Below, one piece after another: positions 29,478-42,500 of a stretch of 64,000 nucleotides of DNA; the first letter of the stretch is position 1; each line of letters starts with the position of its first letter. This stretch comes from Mugil cephalus. Its lineage: Eukaryota > Chordata > Actinopteri > Mugiliformes > Mugilidae. Both the position numbers and the translations under genes were made by a program. The stretch lies in NCBI RefSeq assembly GCF_022458985.1, contig NC_061771.1, positions 25,660,001 to 25,724,000 on the forward strand, read 5' to 3'. The notes under the pieces were generated by a model. The model searched no databases and was not told the origin of the DNA. It saw only the letters and a list, made by a program, of their open reading frames with translations.

Positions 29478-32400
29478 CTACTGATTATTAATTACTATTG
29501 AAGTCTTACTTGTATACTCCTGAGGAGACATCTGAGCACTCAGGACATTACTGAAGTGTTTCAGCCAATCCTGCTGGTCACTCTCGGACTCGCAGGTGAA
29601 CAGGAAGCTGCGGTCGGGCGTTTCTATGGTGATGCCGTGTTGCCAGGTGCCGTTGCAGTAGGTGCCTGCAGGCAATCCGGCGGAGGCGCTGTAACCTTGG
29701 TCCTTGTTCCCCAAGAAGACTTCGCCTTTGGCAAAGGCGTCCTTAAGGAGAACAGAAGTCATCTTACTTCTCAGCAGGGTAGGCTGAATGCTAATACAAG
29801 AATAAGATACTGACACCAGCCCTTGAGCTGTCAGGGTGGGTGCAGGCAGGCATAGTGGAGCTAGAACACAATGGTGTCTTAAACTCTAAAATCTGGATTT
29901 GGGTTAAAGCTTGACTACTAGCGAATTCAGGATTGGTCTTTCAAATGCTTTCATGATGTCTAAGATGAGTGCTCTCGATCTGTACTCAACGGTAGCCTTA
30001 GGAAGGGCCTTCTTCAGCATGGGTACCTTCTACAGACGTGCTCCAAAGACAACTTTTATGGCTTTTTGTAATAAAGCATCTGGTGCGCCAGGTTCCTTTT
30101 GATCTCCTAAATGTTAACCAACCAATGAGACTACCTGACTTAACATGATAGCTTCTGTATCCATGAGAGGATCGGACGTTTTCAAAGCATATGTTCTAGG
30201 TATTTGTCTTGGGAAGGGGATTGTTGCTTTAGATCCCACGGAGTTGTAAGCGTGGAGATATTACATACGCGGTGGACCATTGTGCATACAACATCAGACA
30301 TTGCATACTTTAGTTATTATCCAAGTGATCAAATTAAACTGCTTTGAGGAGCTTCCTCCACATATTCCCTGCGCACCCTCGACTTCACTGGTTTTCCCCT
30401 TTCTTTCATCTTCCAGCTTTCGTTTGTCCAATACACTCGGGGTAAGTCGGACATTTCAGTCGCTTAGCATCTCCAGTTATTTCGCTTCTCCACTGAACTA
30501 TTGCATCAGCAAAAGTAATTAGATAATCCGCCTCGGCTATCTTGATGCGCGCTTCAGCCAAGGCTTGAGCAATCGGAGCGGCCCCCTGTCGAAAGCCTTT
30601 GTCGAACTCTCAGTGATAACCGCTGCAATAAAAACTCGCTCTAATCATTCAGTGTCTTCCCAAACAACTTCTCGACTGCTGCTATCGTACTGTAAAAGTG
30701 TCAGTGTAGTTTATTGCGGGTTAGCGTTTCACTCTGGGGCAATCTCCACTGAGAAGTCATGGCAAGAAATACCATATGTGTAATTAAGTTATGTCGAGAA
30801 TGAAAGTACCGTATATTCCACCTCTCCCCACTGAGTCATGACTTCATATTCCTAACATTGTCTACTTAATCTAATTTCCTTGATAGAAAATGACTCTCCC
30901 TGACACTCCATAGTGCTCATAAACGTCTTTTTGTGCACAGCAATATTATGAAGTCAACTTTGTGCTACGCACGTGGTCATTGGAGGTGAACGTATAGAGT
31001 GCTTTCTGATGTGAGAAAATGCGTGAGTCGATGCCGTACCAGTGGATCTTTGAAGTACATGAGTCGTCTTTGGTCCAGGGTGAACCAGCGTTTCTTGAAA
31101 CCTTCCGTTTGCTATGTAGACACAAAACAAGAAGACATGAAAGAAGACACAAGACAGTGCAGCACTGTGTTTGTACCAGGAGTGTCATCTGTCTGGTTTT
31201 AAATTAAAAAGTGAGTCATATTCTGATGTTAAGAACTCGCACAGTGCATCAGTTTTCTCATACTTTATCTGAGACTGAAATGTTAAGGTGAGTGGTGCTG
31301 GTCCAGGAAACCTCATCTGGTGTTCCCAGATCTTAACATGATGTCCACCGCTATGAGAAAGACTAACATCTGATAGTCTAAAGCAAAACCTTTTGCATTA
31401 AGATGTGATCACGTAAACAGCAGGTGCAAATGCCCCCAAGGATGCATTGAGATCACACTTGCAAGATCCGATCTCTGACCACATTTAGAGGTGGTTGGTC
31501 CACATTCCTTTGGTAGTGCAACGAGTCATGAGTTGCATTAGAGACCACCTATACTCTACAGGGGTACTCTGCGTCAGAGGAGTTTTGCCTCTTTCACTCA
31601 AAAAATAACAACAACATACAACCGCTATTATAAATGATAGAAAAAGAAAAAGAGCAAAGTGGTGTTTGGTCATTAGTCATGAGAGCCCTTTAAAAATTCT
31701 GTCCTTTTGATCCAGCTGTGTTTGCAGGCCTATTTTTTTTAGTTCTTTTCATGAATCAGTAGTGCAATCTTTTTTTGAATCCGTCATTTGGCTGCAAATG
31801 TCCATGAACTGATCTCTGTCATGATATCTGACCCAGAAGCAAGACACAGGGACGAGGCAGGAGGTGGCAAGAAAAGAGGAACAAAAGGTGTAAAACACTG
31901 ATGAACACAAGCACCAAAATGAGACATTCAGAAGACAAGAAGCACAAGGCACTAACGGGGCAACATAACAGGCCAGGGGAGAGATTGCAGACAACATGAC
32001 AGACAACAAAGGCAATGCCAGAGCTATATATACACATGGGCAGAGAGGTGACGAGACACAGGTGAAAGGAATGACGGTGGAACACACAACGAGGAACCAG
32101 TTTAACAATCAAAGGGTGAAAAAGTGACAAAAGACGAGAAACAACAAGGAAGAACTTTCCAAAATATAACAGGAAACTAAGAAAAACAGGTTTAAAAGTC
32201 ATAACCATGACAAAGTGATCGGATAGCATTCTGCTTGTTTGTTTATTTGCATGGTGTCCGTCAGCGCTAAATACTTTCAAATGGGATTTCTTTTTGTTTA
32301 GGGACTATTTAGTGATATTTAATTGGAAACTCGTCACTTGATATTCTCATTGTGACATAGTGTTAAACAACTTACTCTTCCCTTCTCGTTTTGCCCCGTT

Positions 32401-35400
32401 GACTCCTTCCACAAATATGTCTCACGTGAGAGTGAAGGAAATGAATGATGACAGCCATTTAGCAAATCAACCCAGCGTTGAGAGGTAGCGTGTTCTTTCA
32501 TCTCCCGAGTCTGACAGACAGAGAACGAGACTCTGTGTCTGTGTGAATACAGAACCGGCTGTGTCGCAGAGTATCGGGTTTCTTAACGCATAGGTGCTTC
32601 TGTCTGAATCCTACGTGTGGAAGCACATGCATGCGTACACATATGCCAATATCAAAGCGCCTGAGCAGCTGTGCGTGACTGCATGCATATGAACAAATGC
32701 CTGTTTGTGTGTTTGCTTAATCCCGACATACGTCTGTTTTGTGCGTGCATTTCACACTTGCGAATTAAGTTGTGCAGGTACAGGTGGTGCTCTCAGCTGT
32801 CAGTCAGTAGAGAGGGAGGTAGAGAGCAGCCACGCTGACAGCTGGGCTGGTTAGCCTCGTGGCCCAGCTCGCATTCAATTAAACACGGGAGGGAACAATC
32901 TCTGACTCGGTGAATGGAAATTCAGTCTCAATCTGAGAACTTGGTTTGGATTCAAATAGTTTTAAATATACTGCGTTTGATTTTCTTTTTTTTTTGTTTG
33001 TTTACTGGAATCTCTTCATGAATTGGGATTTTTTTTTCCAGTTTAGATTCATGCACAACACCATAGACTATCACAGCAAGAGCAGATGAACTGTCACAGT
33101 GAGGCGTTGTCCACTGTGAAAGAGTGAAATAAATGGCTTTCACTGGTATAATCCAGGAACCACATGTTATTTAATACATTTCTTTTGTGACTCACATTAG
33201 CAGGAGAAGTAAACCACTGCTGTTCATGCTTAATTGTGTAAATTTGAGTTTTAACAGATATTAACGTGGGAAGTGGGATTGAGGCATGGATTAAAAAACA
33301 ATACCGGAGGTCTAAGGAAATGTTATCATCTTCGACAGTCCTTGAGAAATACTTTAAAAAATTCTGTTTATTAAGTTTGGAAACTGTGATTTTCTACAAA
33401 AACCCAATACGTGCCTGAACCCACAAGCATTACTGTCTTACACTTTTGAACCAACATAATATGGACACTGTGACGGATTTCTTGCACAAACACTGAGACT
33501 GATGTCACCATTATAATCGACGTGTATGTGTCATATGTGTTATATTATTAGATCCCACGTGTTTCCTTCCGCTTGATATATGTATCTTTGACAGAAGTTT
33601 GTGTATCTGTTTCTCCTGTTTTTCTTTTCTCTCTATCTTCTCTGTTTCTACCCGGCTGGCCTTCAGCAGATAGGTCCCTCCATATGAACTGGGTTCTGCT
33701 CAAGGTTTCTTCCTGTTAAAAGGGAGTTTTTCATGCCACCGTCGCCCTCAGGCTTGCTCTGGAGGTTGCAGGCTGTTTTTTGTAAAGCGTCTTGAGACAA
33801 TTTGTATCGTTATTGGTGCTATATAGATTTTATTGAATTGAAAATAATGCAGAAGTAATGTGATTAACTAATAAGGTCTGCCATCAAATTGACTTACTCT
33901 TTAAACGTAATAGGGTTGCAAAGGGGCGGAACAATTCCAGTCAATTTCCAGTAAATTTCTGGAAACTTTTCCTGGATACTTTAGTCAGGGAATTTTGGGA
34001 ATTTGTGGCATTTTTCTGTTAAATAACATAGCTGAACTAATGGAAAGGTCAATGCATTTAAAACTGATGTATGAAATTTTGTGTGGTTACATAAAACCAT
34101 CTAGCATTTTTTTGCGCTAGCTAGCACCATGAAAAGCTAACTTCTTTAACAAAATGGTGCTAGCTAGCTTACATTTAGCATATCTGACTTTGAAAATTCC
34201 TGGAATCTTGCAACCCTAATACTTAAACTAGGAGAAGGCAGGTATTAGACTGACACACATATGCGTACAATCCCTGAAGCAAAATATATAACTACAGATA
34301 CCTTGGAAACTTCCATGGCATCTACAAAATAATCTGCACATTTCTTGATATGTGCATTCAGGAAACTCTGGCTAACTCTGATTTATTAAAACATTAACTT
34401 GTGTATACTTTATGGATTGTGTATGTAAAAACCAACTGCTGCGCCGGGATACATATGGAAGAAAGTAAAGGAAGAAGAGCGTAAATACAGCAAAGAGAAA
34501 TACATGTGGAGCATTTAACAGTGTGTATTTTCAAGTGGAGGTGTACTTGCCCTGGGGCCTGTCTTTTCCATGTATCCTTCCTTGAGAAAGTTACGCGTAA
34601 GTTTGGGTATCAGCTGAAAGCGACGAAGCAAAAGAAAAACTCATTTTACGGATGTAAAATATGTTTAGCATATATATATATATATATAAAAGAAAGACCA
34701 ATTAACACAGATTTTAGCCAGATGGATGTACACGCTCACCTCAGCATCAGTTGCTCCAGGAAAGGCCACCTTCAGATAGTGAAGCTGAATGGCACGGATG
34801 GAATTAAACCAGTCTACGATCTCCTATTGAAGACAGAGAGGAAACAGTCACTAAAAATATAAAATGTCGTTTAATATCATGTTTTAAGCTGTAGGTTACA
34901 CACTATAGAGACTATGCACCTGACGTCACAGCAAACGACGCCTCCGTGGTTACGACCGCTGAGCGGCAAAAGGTGACAGTTGAGCATGGAGGTTAGTCGC
35001 GTTAGTTTGAATTATAGGCTTTAATACTGTCCTGTTTGTAAAATTAATTTTAGAAAAGGTGAAGAGCAGTTGTGTGATTGACTGTACCAACAGATTTGAA
35101 AAGAACCCAGAGATATATTTTCACAGATCAGACTTCACACTCCGACTGCCCTAGAAGAAACAACTTGAATCCAGACACAGAAACCTGGTGTTGTGGTTCT
35201 CATTTAGTGTCTGGTAATATTAATTTATGGTGTATTTTTTTGATGAAGTCAAACCTTAAGTTCTTAAATTACGCTCTGGAGGGCTGCTGAGATAGTTCAG
35301 GAGAATCTAAGCAGTGGACTAAATACACCTGTACAGTTTGGAAAGCATCTATGCAATGTTTCAGAAACAAGAATAAAGTTGGACTTTGTGACATGCAGTC

Positions 35401-36503
35401 AAGTTCAAGCTTCTTTAATCTGAATTTTGGACAAATTTTGGACTGATTACCAACACTTCAGGCTACCTGACTGCCAAGAATCACTGTGCTCAGATGTACG
35501 ACTACGTTACTGTTCTTATTCAGTCTATTACCGCATGAAGCCCCATTAAATGATTTGATTAGCCCGGCATATCTTTGCTGGAGGATAATCAGTTCCCAAC
35601 GGAGTGGTTCCAGACAATTAGGCTATAAAAAGTTCCTCTGCCTTCACGTCTATTGTGTTTTAAAATGTTCAAACCATAAAGCACCAAAAGCAAGATAGTA
35701 CATCCTAACCTCTAGTGCATTGATTTTTTTTAACCTCACAATATTCCTTTGTATTTTAACATTATTTATAGGCGCTATTTATGAATTTATGAATATGACG
35801 GTAGTATACAGTAAAACAGAAGGTATGTTATAAATGAGATGCGGTTTTGCAGCAGAGTCCCAGGTCTCAGATAATATCTCACATCGCTACAAATAAATCC
35901 TCAACCCAGATCACAAAGCAGTTTATAAATAATGCAGAATGGTGGGTGGGATGTTCGAATGTCATCTCCTAATGGGTTCCATCGAGCAGCAAAAATTGGT
36001 ACAGATGGTTTTGAAAAGGTTTGGCGACTCGCCCACAACAATACAAGCTCGGCAGTCTCAACACATCTGTCTCTTAATGTGACAGATGACCAGGACCTCT
36101 ACATGAATGTCACCTTATTTGTTCCAATTAGTTAACGGGTAAGTGACAGGTATTTCTTTTTTATAAGTATGATTACATGGCCACAGTATTCATTAATGTG
36201 AGTGTAGTGTGACAACCACACAGACCTTGCCGCTGTCATGGTAGACGAAGATGTTGCGAGTGCTGTAGTCTTTGAGGTAGGTGATCTGCAGGCCATTGGG
36301 ATTTCCTATCTTGTCCGGCTGGAAGGTTGCATTGATGCTGTCCACTTTGATCACTGCTTTTGGCTCCTTAGCCTGCAATTACGTGTGAGGAAAGAAGAAT
36401 GTTTTTTACCTTAAACTAGACAGACAGTACATCTCAATTTGCTTTGCAATAGAAGAAGATGGTCTGGTGTGCATCATATAAACAGCTGGATGCTGTATGT
36501 CGC

Positions 36504-36538
<35 letters not shown>

Positions 36539-39500
36539 ATGGTACCAGGATAGAAGTACACCTATAAACCTCCTAGATCACCTTTTTTGTGCAAACAGCT
36601 GTACAGCTCCAATCGCAGAAATCCAAACATATTTTCTTTTGTAGACTATTGTCAAACAGACCAGATGGTTAAAAAACTTTACACAATTATTATTTTGTTT
36701 GAAACAGGCATGATTGCAAAAGAAAATCACTTCAGTCATCAGCTCTTATCCCACCAAACCTATACTCGCAACTTTATACACCTTGCTAGTAAAAGGTTGG
36801 ACCCCCTTTTGCCTTCAGAACTGTCTTAATTATTCGTGGCATACTTTCAACAAGGTATTGGAAACATTGCTCAGAGATGTTGACATGATAGCATCACACA
36901 GTTGCTGTAGATTTGTCGGCTGCACATCTATGATGCCAATCTCCCGTTCCGCCACATGCCAGAGGTGCTCTATTGGATTAAGATCTGGTGACTGTGGAGG
37001 CCATTGGAGTACAGTGAACGCATTGTCATGTTCCAGAAACCAGTTTGAGATGATATGAGCTTTGTGACATGGTGCATTATCCTGCTGGAAGTAGCCATCA
37101 GAAGATGGTTCACTGTGGTCATAAAGGGATGGAAATGGTCAGCAACAATACTCAGGTAGGCTGTGGCATTTAAACCATGCTCAGTTTGTACTAAGTTTGG
37201 CCCAAAGTGTGCCAAGAAAATATCCCCCACATCATTACACCACCACCAGCAGCCTGAACCGTTGATACAAGGCAGGATGGATCCATGCTTTCATGTTGTT
37301 TACACCCTGACATCCGAATGTCAAAGCTGACTCATCAGACCAGACAACATTTTTCCAATCTTCTATTGTCCAGTTTTGGACAATTACAATAATTTTGGAC
37401 ACAGCTGCCGCTCACTGGATATTTTCTCTTGTTATCAGACTATTTTCTGTAAACCCTAGAGGTGGTTGTGCGTGAAACTCCCAGTAGATCAGCTGTTTCT
37501 GAAATGCACAGACCAGCCTGTCTGGCACCAACAAGTAATTAAATCCCGTTTCTTCCTCATTCTGATGCTCGGTTTGATCTTCAGCAAGTTGTCTTGATCA
37601 CCTCTACATGCTTAAATGCACTGAATTGCAGTCACGTGATTAGCTATTTGTGCTAACAAGCAATTCAACACGTGTTCCTAATAAAGTGGCAAGTGAGTGT
37701 ATGTGCAAGCGGTGTTTCAACCTGCCTGCTTAGAATGAGAATGGGCCACACAATCTATATCCATGAGGTCCTTCTGACCTTGACTCGAACAGAAAACAAA
37801 CAGCTATGTCTACGTACAAGAGATTAGACAACTGATTACTTCTTGCTCAGGGTGAATGTTGACTCTTCGAGATTATAAAGCAGGAAGAGGGAGAGAGAGT
37901 GTGACAAACTGGCTGAGGAGGGGAGTCAGCTGGACTCGAGTCCAGACTGTATAACTCTACCGGAATACTTTTCACACCTCAAAGCTCTTCTGAATGCCAA
38001 CTGGCTGCTCAAAGGATTTAAAAACCTAGTGTGGAAGCCAGCGACTCCTTCACTTTTATCACCAGTGTGACGGCACGAGGGTGGTTATGTTTTGTGTGCT
38101 AAGGCTGTTTCACTGGGGAAAATATGAAAGCAGACATATTTCACAGAGAACCATATCTTGGAAAAAACAGAAGCAAATATATATATATATATATATATAT
38201 TGACAGGCATTCAGTGACATTCCAAGAGGCATTAGTTGGCCATGAATGCCAAAACATACCTGAACGAAACACACACAAAACACAATTAAAATGCAACTTT
38301 TTTTTCTTTTTAAAAAAAGCATGATAGTCTTTTTTTAAAACCTATTATTCCCACTTCCCCTAAGCCTGGTTACTGTGACAAATAAAGTGCTCCCAGTGCT
38401 TAAAGACCTTATTGGTTCGATTGGTGTACAGCTTAGTGAATCAGCTACACTGACGGAGAGGGCAGGCTGCTGGTTAAGCTTGTCTGAGCACGCTCAAACA
38501 CAACGGCGAGAGCGAGTATTTATTTTCCTATCTCCTGGTAGGTATACGTAGCCACGTAAGGATGTTGTCTGCAGAAGGTCTTTAATTATAAGGTATTTGC
38601 ACTGTGATTTTCACATGTGATGGAAGTGAATTTTTGGTAAAGAGTTTGCTTATCTGCACACTAGAGTTGTGACATTAGCGAACAAACCGAATCTCTTGAC
38701 CGGCTCTTTAAAACGAATGACTGGAACTGAGGCAAAGTGGTGAATCTTTTGTTTTTCTACTTTTTTGCTTTCACACATGAGTGTGTTACTACTCAGCTGT
38801 CTCAAGAAGGGGGAGAACACAGTTCATTTGAGTGGGTGGCTGGTGACTCAGAAACCAAAGATTTCTCAAGAAGTGCTAGGGTTTGTTGCGTAGTGGTGAC
38901 TGTAGCTGCCCTTGGTTTACCCAGGTCCAAATTTGGTCAGTTGCAAAGGATTTTAACAAATTTCTAGACAAATCAAAATTTAATCAAAATCTTACCCTAT
39001 TATTCCTCACACTGATTATTTCCCCGAAGAATATTTTCTTTTGAATGGCTTTTTAACCCTTTAAGACCTAAACATCTGCCTGCGCATAAAAAATAGCTTG
39101 AAGTATTTGAATTACCGTAACTTTACGATGGACAAAATTCAAAATGTGGCTGAACACTGGGAAGTTGTACTTTCTGGAAAAAAAAAGAGCTGCCATTATG
39201 GTAATGATGATGCACTGCTGCTGTTGTCAGCAGGTTGGTCTTCCAGACATAAGCACAACTTCCCGGTGTTCGGCCACAATCTGAATATTGTCAATAGTGC
39301 AAATCATTGTGAGTTACAGTAATTCAAATACTGCATGTTTTAACTTTAAAAGGTTCAAATGTATAGATCCACAAGATCCATGGCTACCTTCAAAGAGCTG
39401 CATCTCTACTGCACAAAGCAGCTAAAAGTCCCGTGAAAACGAGTGCTTACATCATATTTGGTGAAATACTTCAGTGTCCCCTCCCTCTCTGACAGGACGA

Positions 39501-42500
39501 ATCGTCTGCTCAGGAACTGCCCGTTGTCCCGCCCCCTCTTCATGAGCACGCCATCTCTGGTTCCTGCAGGAGGCCAGCAAAGGTAATCCGTTAGCGAGTT
39601 TTAATGCGGGTAAAACGTTGGCGTGCGTAGGCGCACTCACCTTCCTCGTATGTTAAGTTCTTCCCAGGGTCGCAGAACTCCTTCCTCTCATACTTTGCCC
39701 TTATCCACTGCTCCCTCAACACCCTGAACACACACAAACAGAGGCAATGTCATGTAACTAGGATCTAAAAAGGTACAAACTAAAGGAAGCTGGATAATTT
39801 TGCATTCACAGTGAATGCTGGGAAATCCAGTGTTAAAAATTCAATCAATAAAGACTTCACTTGAGTAATATTTTATTTAGTCCACTTGATGAATCTGACT
39901 ATAAAATCATGTCATGATATGAAACACAATGACTGGTTACCAATTAAATGAAGTCACATGGCCGTGTAACAATGAGTAAAGTAAATCTATAATAAATATA
40001 AGTGAATCTGTCAGCTTCAATTTTAAACCATCTATTGATTTGACATTTAGTTGGAGACGTAGGACTTTAACTGCTTAAACTGGTATTGATAGCTAGTAGA
40101 AAGCTTTGTATTGCTACTGCTATAGCCATAAACCTTTTCATTTGAGCCACTCTGTCAAAAACACTGTTTGGGAGTAGAATTAAACTACCTAATGCTAGCT
40201 GGAGATGCTAACAACAAAGAAAAATAAACCTAGAAAAGCTGTGAAGAGATACAATACATGCATTGCTAAGTTAAAGGAATAAGAAGAATATATATATTCT
40301 CGTCAGGGATTTCCATACGAATGCAACACACATTACAATGTCTGTCAAGCAAAGAGCTTATGGAGTGTGTGTATGTGTGTGTGTGTGATCTTGTACAGCT
40401 ATCTTTCTGAGCACCGGCTGAGTTTCTATCGGAGTGAGGACATTTCTGCAAAGTCTTTGAGGATTAAGACTTGGTTTTAAGGCAAAGATTACAATCAGGT
40501 TAGGGTATGGGTAAGGGTTGGGGTTAGTTCCTTAGTTGACATGTTGAGGGTTAGGGAAAGGAGCTCGAGAATGCATTATGCCAATGGCTGTCCTCACAAA
40601 GCACATAGCCACGAAGACAGTGCGTCTGTGTATATGTGTTACCTGAGACGAGCTGCTCTTTTCTAACAATCTGACATTTGTACAATTCCAAACATTCTTG
40701 TCTTGTCTACTGGCTCAGCCACGGTTACAACAACACAGTTATCATTTGTAACCAGGTGAACGCAAAGCATAATACATACAGACAGCAAAACAAAAAAAGG
40801 CATGTTTACAAGACAGGAAGATGGTCAGCCAGCAAAAAGTGTTGGTTTCACCACTGCTGAAATATATGACTTCTTGATTTTACACGGAAGATTCGGCAGA
40901 TTAGATGAAGCTGTTGTCCATTTAGAAAGATCATAGGTTAAGTACGAGTAACTGAGTGGTTAATCTCAGTTCTCAGCTGTCATTCGTGGCTGTAAATTTC
41001 AGCTTCAATCTGCAAAGCGATAAGGCAGATATTGGGGAGGCTCTGACCTGAGCTTGTTTGAGTTGGATTTGGAGAGACTCCACGAACAACCCGAGTCTAA
41101 TACTCAGGAATGAGACATTTCAAAGTCATGATCTTAATGTATTCAGAGCATCAACAGAAGAGCAGCTTACTAGAAGTCTAGAAGCCATTTTTGATTCAAG
41201 CCAGTGATAGGAGGAAACAAACCGACACCCGATACTTGTTACTCTTGTACGTAATGTACGTGCTACTTATGGTGCAGATAAGATGCATGCTATCCCTCAG
41301 GTGGTTCTTCTACCGAGTCTGTTTACCTTCTTCTGCCGTGACCAGCTTTCTTCGATGTTTTTGTTTCGGGGGCTAGTTTAACTCCAATTAAGGTGTATAC
41401 ATACAGGTGAAAATTGATTTCCAATCGTCTTATCTGGGAGTCAGAGTAAAGAGAACTCTGACATTAGTCAGAGTAGCATGTTTACATGCACTTAAATTGT
41501 TCAGTTAGAGTTGGATTAAGGCTATAATAAATTTACGTGCATGTAAACGTATTGAGTGTTGGGAAGGAACCATAGAGAGCATAAAGATAGACGGCGGAAG
41601 AGCTCCTCAAACGTGAAGCCAAAGCAAGTAGAGCTCTTCCTCCTTCAATGTTAGTGGATGAGACGTGGGTCGAATTAAAACACAAAAGTACACATCAAAT
41701 ACACTCTTTTTCAAGGATGGTTCAGTCATTTTAGGTAGTTAATTTAATACTGGTGCATAATCAACTGTCCATTTTTCTGATAAGTTTTGTTTTACTTAGT
41801 TATAGAAACAGGATGCGACATCATGATGACTACAAGTGGCCATGGCAACCACTCGATGCAGTGGTCCCTTACGGCCGTGAGAGTTGGAAAGAACAATTCA
41901 TTAAATAGTACTAGCAACAGGGTGCTGCCCATATACCCGGGAAAATGGCATCAGTTTGACCAAAACAAGGAAGTGGGGACGCATTGTCCATATTTACACA
42001 ATACATACTGTACATGGTAAAATCTGCATCATGTAAACACATCACACATTTCCCATAAGGTCCCAATTTAAAATAAACTTTATTTTAAAGTATCTATATC
42101 GACATTAGCTATGCAAGCAGAGTAGCCAAAGTGCCTGAGCGTAACACCACATACAAGAGGAAGTTACAAAACCATTTCTGAAAAACACCTTGAGGTGCAT
42201 TTCATTTTTCCTCTGGCTAAAAATAAAAGCTTTGGTCAAAGGGCCAACAACCACGACCGCAGTGCAATAGTTGCATGACCACTTATGCACTCTTTTGCTA
42301 CTATTGCAAGACCACTGCACATAGAGTTAGAGTTGTAGTCGGGCCTTTCCTTGCTAAAGAAGATTCTGTTTCACTCAGTTGTGAGTATTGTGAATTCCAC
42401 AAAAAGACAATATTGAAGTAATTAAAATGACGAAAGTAAGTTATTAACTTAATGTAATCTTACTGAGCTAATGTTGCTAATTGCATATAAGGCATCTATA

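Noticed and set aside
31749..32280. Overlapping minus frames of 119 and 153 codons, rich in Cys, Leu and Ser
   Set aside because: They arise from a purine-rich plus strand resembling teleost repeat tails. They look like membrane proteins only through base composition.
36587..37230. Plus frames of 80 and 114 codons in adap1 intron 5
   Set aside because: They are antisense to the Tc1-like transposase remnant.
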